Source: an uncultured Prevotellaceae bacterium
GTDB taxonomy: Bacteria > Bacteroidota > Bacteroidia > Bacteroidales > Bacteroidaceae
Length of the DNA: 42,171 nt
Assembly: GCA_946407895.1 (NCBI GenBank)
Contig: CAMJQA010000026.1
Location: forward strand, 1 to 42,171
Direction of reading: 5' to 3'
The first letter of the stretch is position 1. The number at the start of each line of letters is the position of its first letter. The translations under genes and the position numbers were made by a program. Below are positions 40,064-42,171 of this stretch, piece after piece. The notes beneath the pieces are model-generated. The model was not told the origin of the DNA and searched no databases. It worked only from the letters and a program-made list of their open reading frames with translations.

Positions 40064-41535
40064 AGAAAAGCATCTTTGGCATATTACTCATAATGGAAGG
40101 TTTCTTCCTGACACTCGCCTTGATAATCTCCTTTTATTACGGCGAGGGTGATTATAAGGCATTTCTCCTTACAGCCCTGCTTTGTTTCGGAGTGGGTTCT
40201 CTTTGCAAATGGGTGGGCGAGAGCCGTGGGGATGCTCACATGACTCGTACTGATAGCTTCCTTGTCGTGGGGCTTTCATGGGTCGTATTCTCTGCTATGG
40301 GAATGGTTCCTTTTATCATGCTGAGGAATATGGATGTGGCCAGCGCTTTCTTTGAGACGATGAGTGGGTTTACAACGACCGGCGCAACCTGTATCAGCGA
40401 TATTGACTCAATGACTCATGCGTTGAAGTTCTGGCGCAGTATCACGCAGTGGATGGGCGGCCTTGGAATCGTTGTCTTTTCGTTCGCCCTGATTCCGGTT
40501 TATGAGATGAAGAACAGCAATGTGTTCTCGGCTGAGGTCACAGGGCTGGGATTGGACAAGCTGACACCTAAGATTGGCAGCACAGCCCGTCGCCTGTTAC
40601 TCATATACCTGCTTTTTACCGGGCTTTGTGCTCTCGCCTACTGGGTAGGACCGATGGATCTCTTCGATGCAGTTTGCCATTCGATGACAACAATTGCAAC
40701 GGGCGGATTCAGTACGCATACAGCCAGCATCGCCTATTACCACTCAACGTACCTGGAATATATCTGCCCTGTTTTTATGCTGCTGAGCAGCGTCAATTTC
40801 AGCCTTTATTATTATGCTAGTATTCGGAGGCCCGGAGTCCTTCTGAAGAACGAGGAACTCCGTGTTTTCTTGTGCATCGTGGCCTTTATGGTAGCCTTCT
40901 TTGTATTTCTCTTCTATATGGCACCCGTAGTGCACGTTAATGACATTACGGCTTTGCCCCGAGGCTTTGAGGAACGTTTGCGGTCTGCCTTCTTCCATGT
41001 CGCCACAACGATTACGAGTACTGGGTTCTCGGCTCAGAAGTTTGACTATGTGGCCTGGGGAGCGCCATATTGGATGCCCACAGTTGTTATAATGGCAATC
41101 GGGGCATGCGCAGGAAGCACGGCTGGAGGTATAAAGGTCATTCGCATAATCATTTGTGCCAAAAGCGTTTTTAATGAATTTGTCCTGCAGCTTCATCCTC
41201 GTGCAGTAATGTCGGTAAAGGTGAGTGGCAAGGTCGTGCCCGATGACAGGACACGTCGTGCTTTAGCCTTCATCTTTATATACATACTTTTGGTCGTTGT
41301 CGGTATGGTTATTTTCACTTTCATTGGGAGCGATGCCGATACAGGCCTGGGGAGCAGTATCAGTATGCTCAGCAATGTCGGACCGGGAACCGGGGCCACT
41401 GGACCTGCCGGCAACTTCAGTCAAGTGCCAGCTTTCGGCAAGTGGACGATGAGTTTCTATATGCTTGTGGGCCGTTTGGAGATATACTCCGTACTCTTCT
41501 TCTTTATGCCGAGTTATTGGAAAGAGAGAAAATAA
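40060..41535 (+). CDS. trkH: TrkH/KtrB-family potassium uptake membrane protein
   Basis: This 491-residue channel-like transporter imports K+ with a cytoplasmic TrkA/KtrA regulator. Four selectivity-filter-like glycine loops are visible: SGFTTTGAT, TIATGGFST, TITSTGFSA and NVGPGTGATG. The TM-rich frame between them and the AGSTAGGIKVIRIIICAKS loop, which contains the conserved basic helix, also fit. Start and nadB stop overlap (ATGA), so it is translationally coupled to a metabolically unrelated gene. trkA is not in the window. The C-terminus ends in FFMPSYWKERK, typical for the family. Confidence 0.93.
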   Translation: MKKSIFGILLIMEGFFLTLALIISFYYGEGDYKAFLLTALLCFGVGSLCKWVGESRGDAHMTRTDSFLVVGLSWVVFSAMGMVPFIMLRNMDVASAFFETMSGFTTTGATCISDIDSMTHALKFWRSITQWMGGLGIVVFSFALIPVYEMKNSNVFSAEVTGLGLDKLTPKIGSTARRLLLIYLLFTGLCALAYWVGPMDLFDAVCHSMTTIATGGFSTHTASIAYYHSTYLEYICPVFMLLSSVNFSLYYYASIRRPGVLLKNEELRVFLCIVAFMVAFFVFLFYMAPVVHVNDITALPRGFEERLRSAFFHVATTITSTGFSAQKFDYVAWGAPYWMPTVVIMAIGACAGSTAGGIKVIRIIICAKSVFNEFVLQLHPRAVMSVKVSGKVVPDDRTRRALAFIFIYILLVVVGMVIFTFIGSDADTGLGSSISMLSNVGPGTGATGPAGNFSQVPAFGKWTMSFYMLVGRLEIYSVLFFFMPSYWKERK

Positions 41536-41697
41536 GAAACGGACATCTTTTCTCCCGAAAAAATGCCCGCCAAGACTAATCTCTAATCTCTCAATGTAAT
41601 CTTTTACCTAAAAACTACTACTAAACGAAATTTCTTTGCCTCTCCCTATGACAATCTTTATACCTAACAAACTAACACCTGTATTTTTTTTCTGGTG

Positions 41698-41729
41698 CAA
41701 AGGTATGATTTTCTTGCATAACTCGCAAA
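41698..41729 (-). promoter_or_regulatory. Orphan Bacteroidetes promoter pointing toward trkH
   Basis: Minus strand: TTTG (41726-41729), 20 nt, TACCTTTG followed by CACC (41698-41705). The spacing and sequence match the promoter at 343-374. No minus-strand gene follows before trkH. Confidence 0.5.
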
Positions 41730-41998
41730 TGAAGACTGCAGAAATCCTGCCATTCTCTTCTTTTCTTGATTTATGTCAAGAGTGTCGGTCGCGATATACT
41801 CTAAATCGCACAAATCCGTCTTTATATTGAAATAGTTATGAATGTCTTGATAATCCCTTTATGCTACTCTCGAAACGTGAAATTCTATGATCCAGGACTC
41901 TCAAACCTGGGAATCGCGGGTTGGTCGGGTTGAGCCATTCCCCGTCTCCGTGAACCCTATTTCCCTCATCAATTGACCGTTCTTCCCGTTCCCGCCAG

Positions 41999-42064
41999 AT
42001 TGCGGAACCCGGGTCTGGCAATTGCAGAACCCGGGTCTTGCAATTGCGCGACCCTGGTCTGGCA
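41999..42064. repeat. Three 22-bp units of alternating 8-bp palindromes
   Basis: Units at 41999-42020, 42021-42042 and 42043-42064. ACCCGGGT occurs at 42007-42014 and 42029-42036 (ACCCTGGT at 42051-42058). GCAATTGC occurs at 42018-42025 and 42040-42047. Each palindrome type recurs at exactly 22 bp. Confidence 0.85.
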
Positions 42065-42171
42065 GAAATTCCTGCATTGGGGAGAGTGCCTTTGAGGGTG
42101 GTGAATCCGTTCCGGTTGCGTTTGCCTTTTCATCGCTTTTCCCCTTGAATGATTTAAGGTATTTTATGCGC

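Larger units (their letters stand above)
41536..42171. other. Noncoding end of the window with orphan promoter and palindromic array
   Basis: No gene is supported in these 636 bases. The stretch holds a minus-strand promoter without an obvious gene (41698-41729), a CCAGG/CCTGG hairpin near 41892-41910 and the 22-bp array at 41999-42064. No clear terminator for trkH was seen. Confidence 0.6.

Overview
The window looks like a chromosomal segment from a Bacteroidales bacterium, most likely Prevotellaceae. The reasons are several copies of the Bacteroidetes sigma-ABfr promoter (TTTG, 19-20 nt, TAnnTTTG), almost no Shine-Dalgarno sequences, a SusC/SusD pair beside a GH43 enzyme, several secreted proteins ending in type IX secretion-like sorting tails, and a typical Bacteroidetes housekeeping gene order (miaB, ftsX, DUF3098, uppP, truB, queA, folK). 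Family names come from reading motifs by eye; no database search was possible.

Layout. At 1-234 there is the start of a small membrane protein, cut by the window edge. At 513-2608 a radical SAM enzyme and a Gfo/Idh/MocA oxidoreductase overlap by ATGA and are preceded by a strong inverted repeat. At 2945-5520 (minus) lies a two-gene operon of secreted proteins with a perfect promoter and a long leader. At 5640-6210 there is a repeat-rich intergenic region and a terminator. At 6260-10685 (minus) lies a five-gene locus: VTC-type polyphosphate polymerase domain, DUF4956 membrane protein, DUF2490 barrel, a sorting-tail protein and a Cthe_2159-type beta-helix protein. At 10845-12372 frr and rsgA follow on the plus strand, then a CotH-family protein (12420-14180). 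CotH, VTC and DUF4956 are families I recall as genomic neighbours, so the locus appears to be split around two translation genes.

At 14208-19726 a small polysaccharide utilisation locus has SusC and SusD on the minus strand and a divergent GH43. At 19883-21604 there is a helicase-less RecQ-like protein (RQC plus C-terminal HTH) with its own promoter, then manA. At 21609-28503 (minus) are envelope proteins: an unknown barrel, an InlB-repeat protein, an OmpA-family protein and a 928-residue coiled-coil lipoprotein.

At 29107-36296 (plus) is a housekeeping stretch: tyrS, tRNA-Gln, miaB, ftsX, DUF3098, uppP, truB, queA, folK. At 36285-38307 (minus) are a coiled-coil periplasmic protein and a PBP4-type D-Ala-D-Ala carboxypeptidase. 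At 38471-41535 are nadB and trkH, which overlap. The last 636 bases hold no gene, but contain an orphan minus-strand promoter and an array of alternating palindromes.

The most interesting candidates are the split VTC/DUF4956/DUF2490/Cthe_2159/CotH locus (a possible surface polyphosphate or phosphotransfer system), the orphan RQC protein, the radical SAM-oxidoreductase pair, and three structured intergenic repeat loci.
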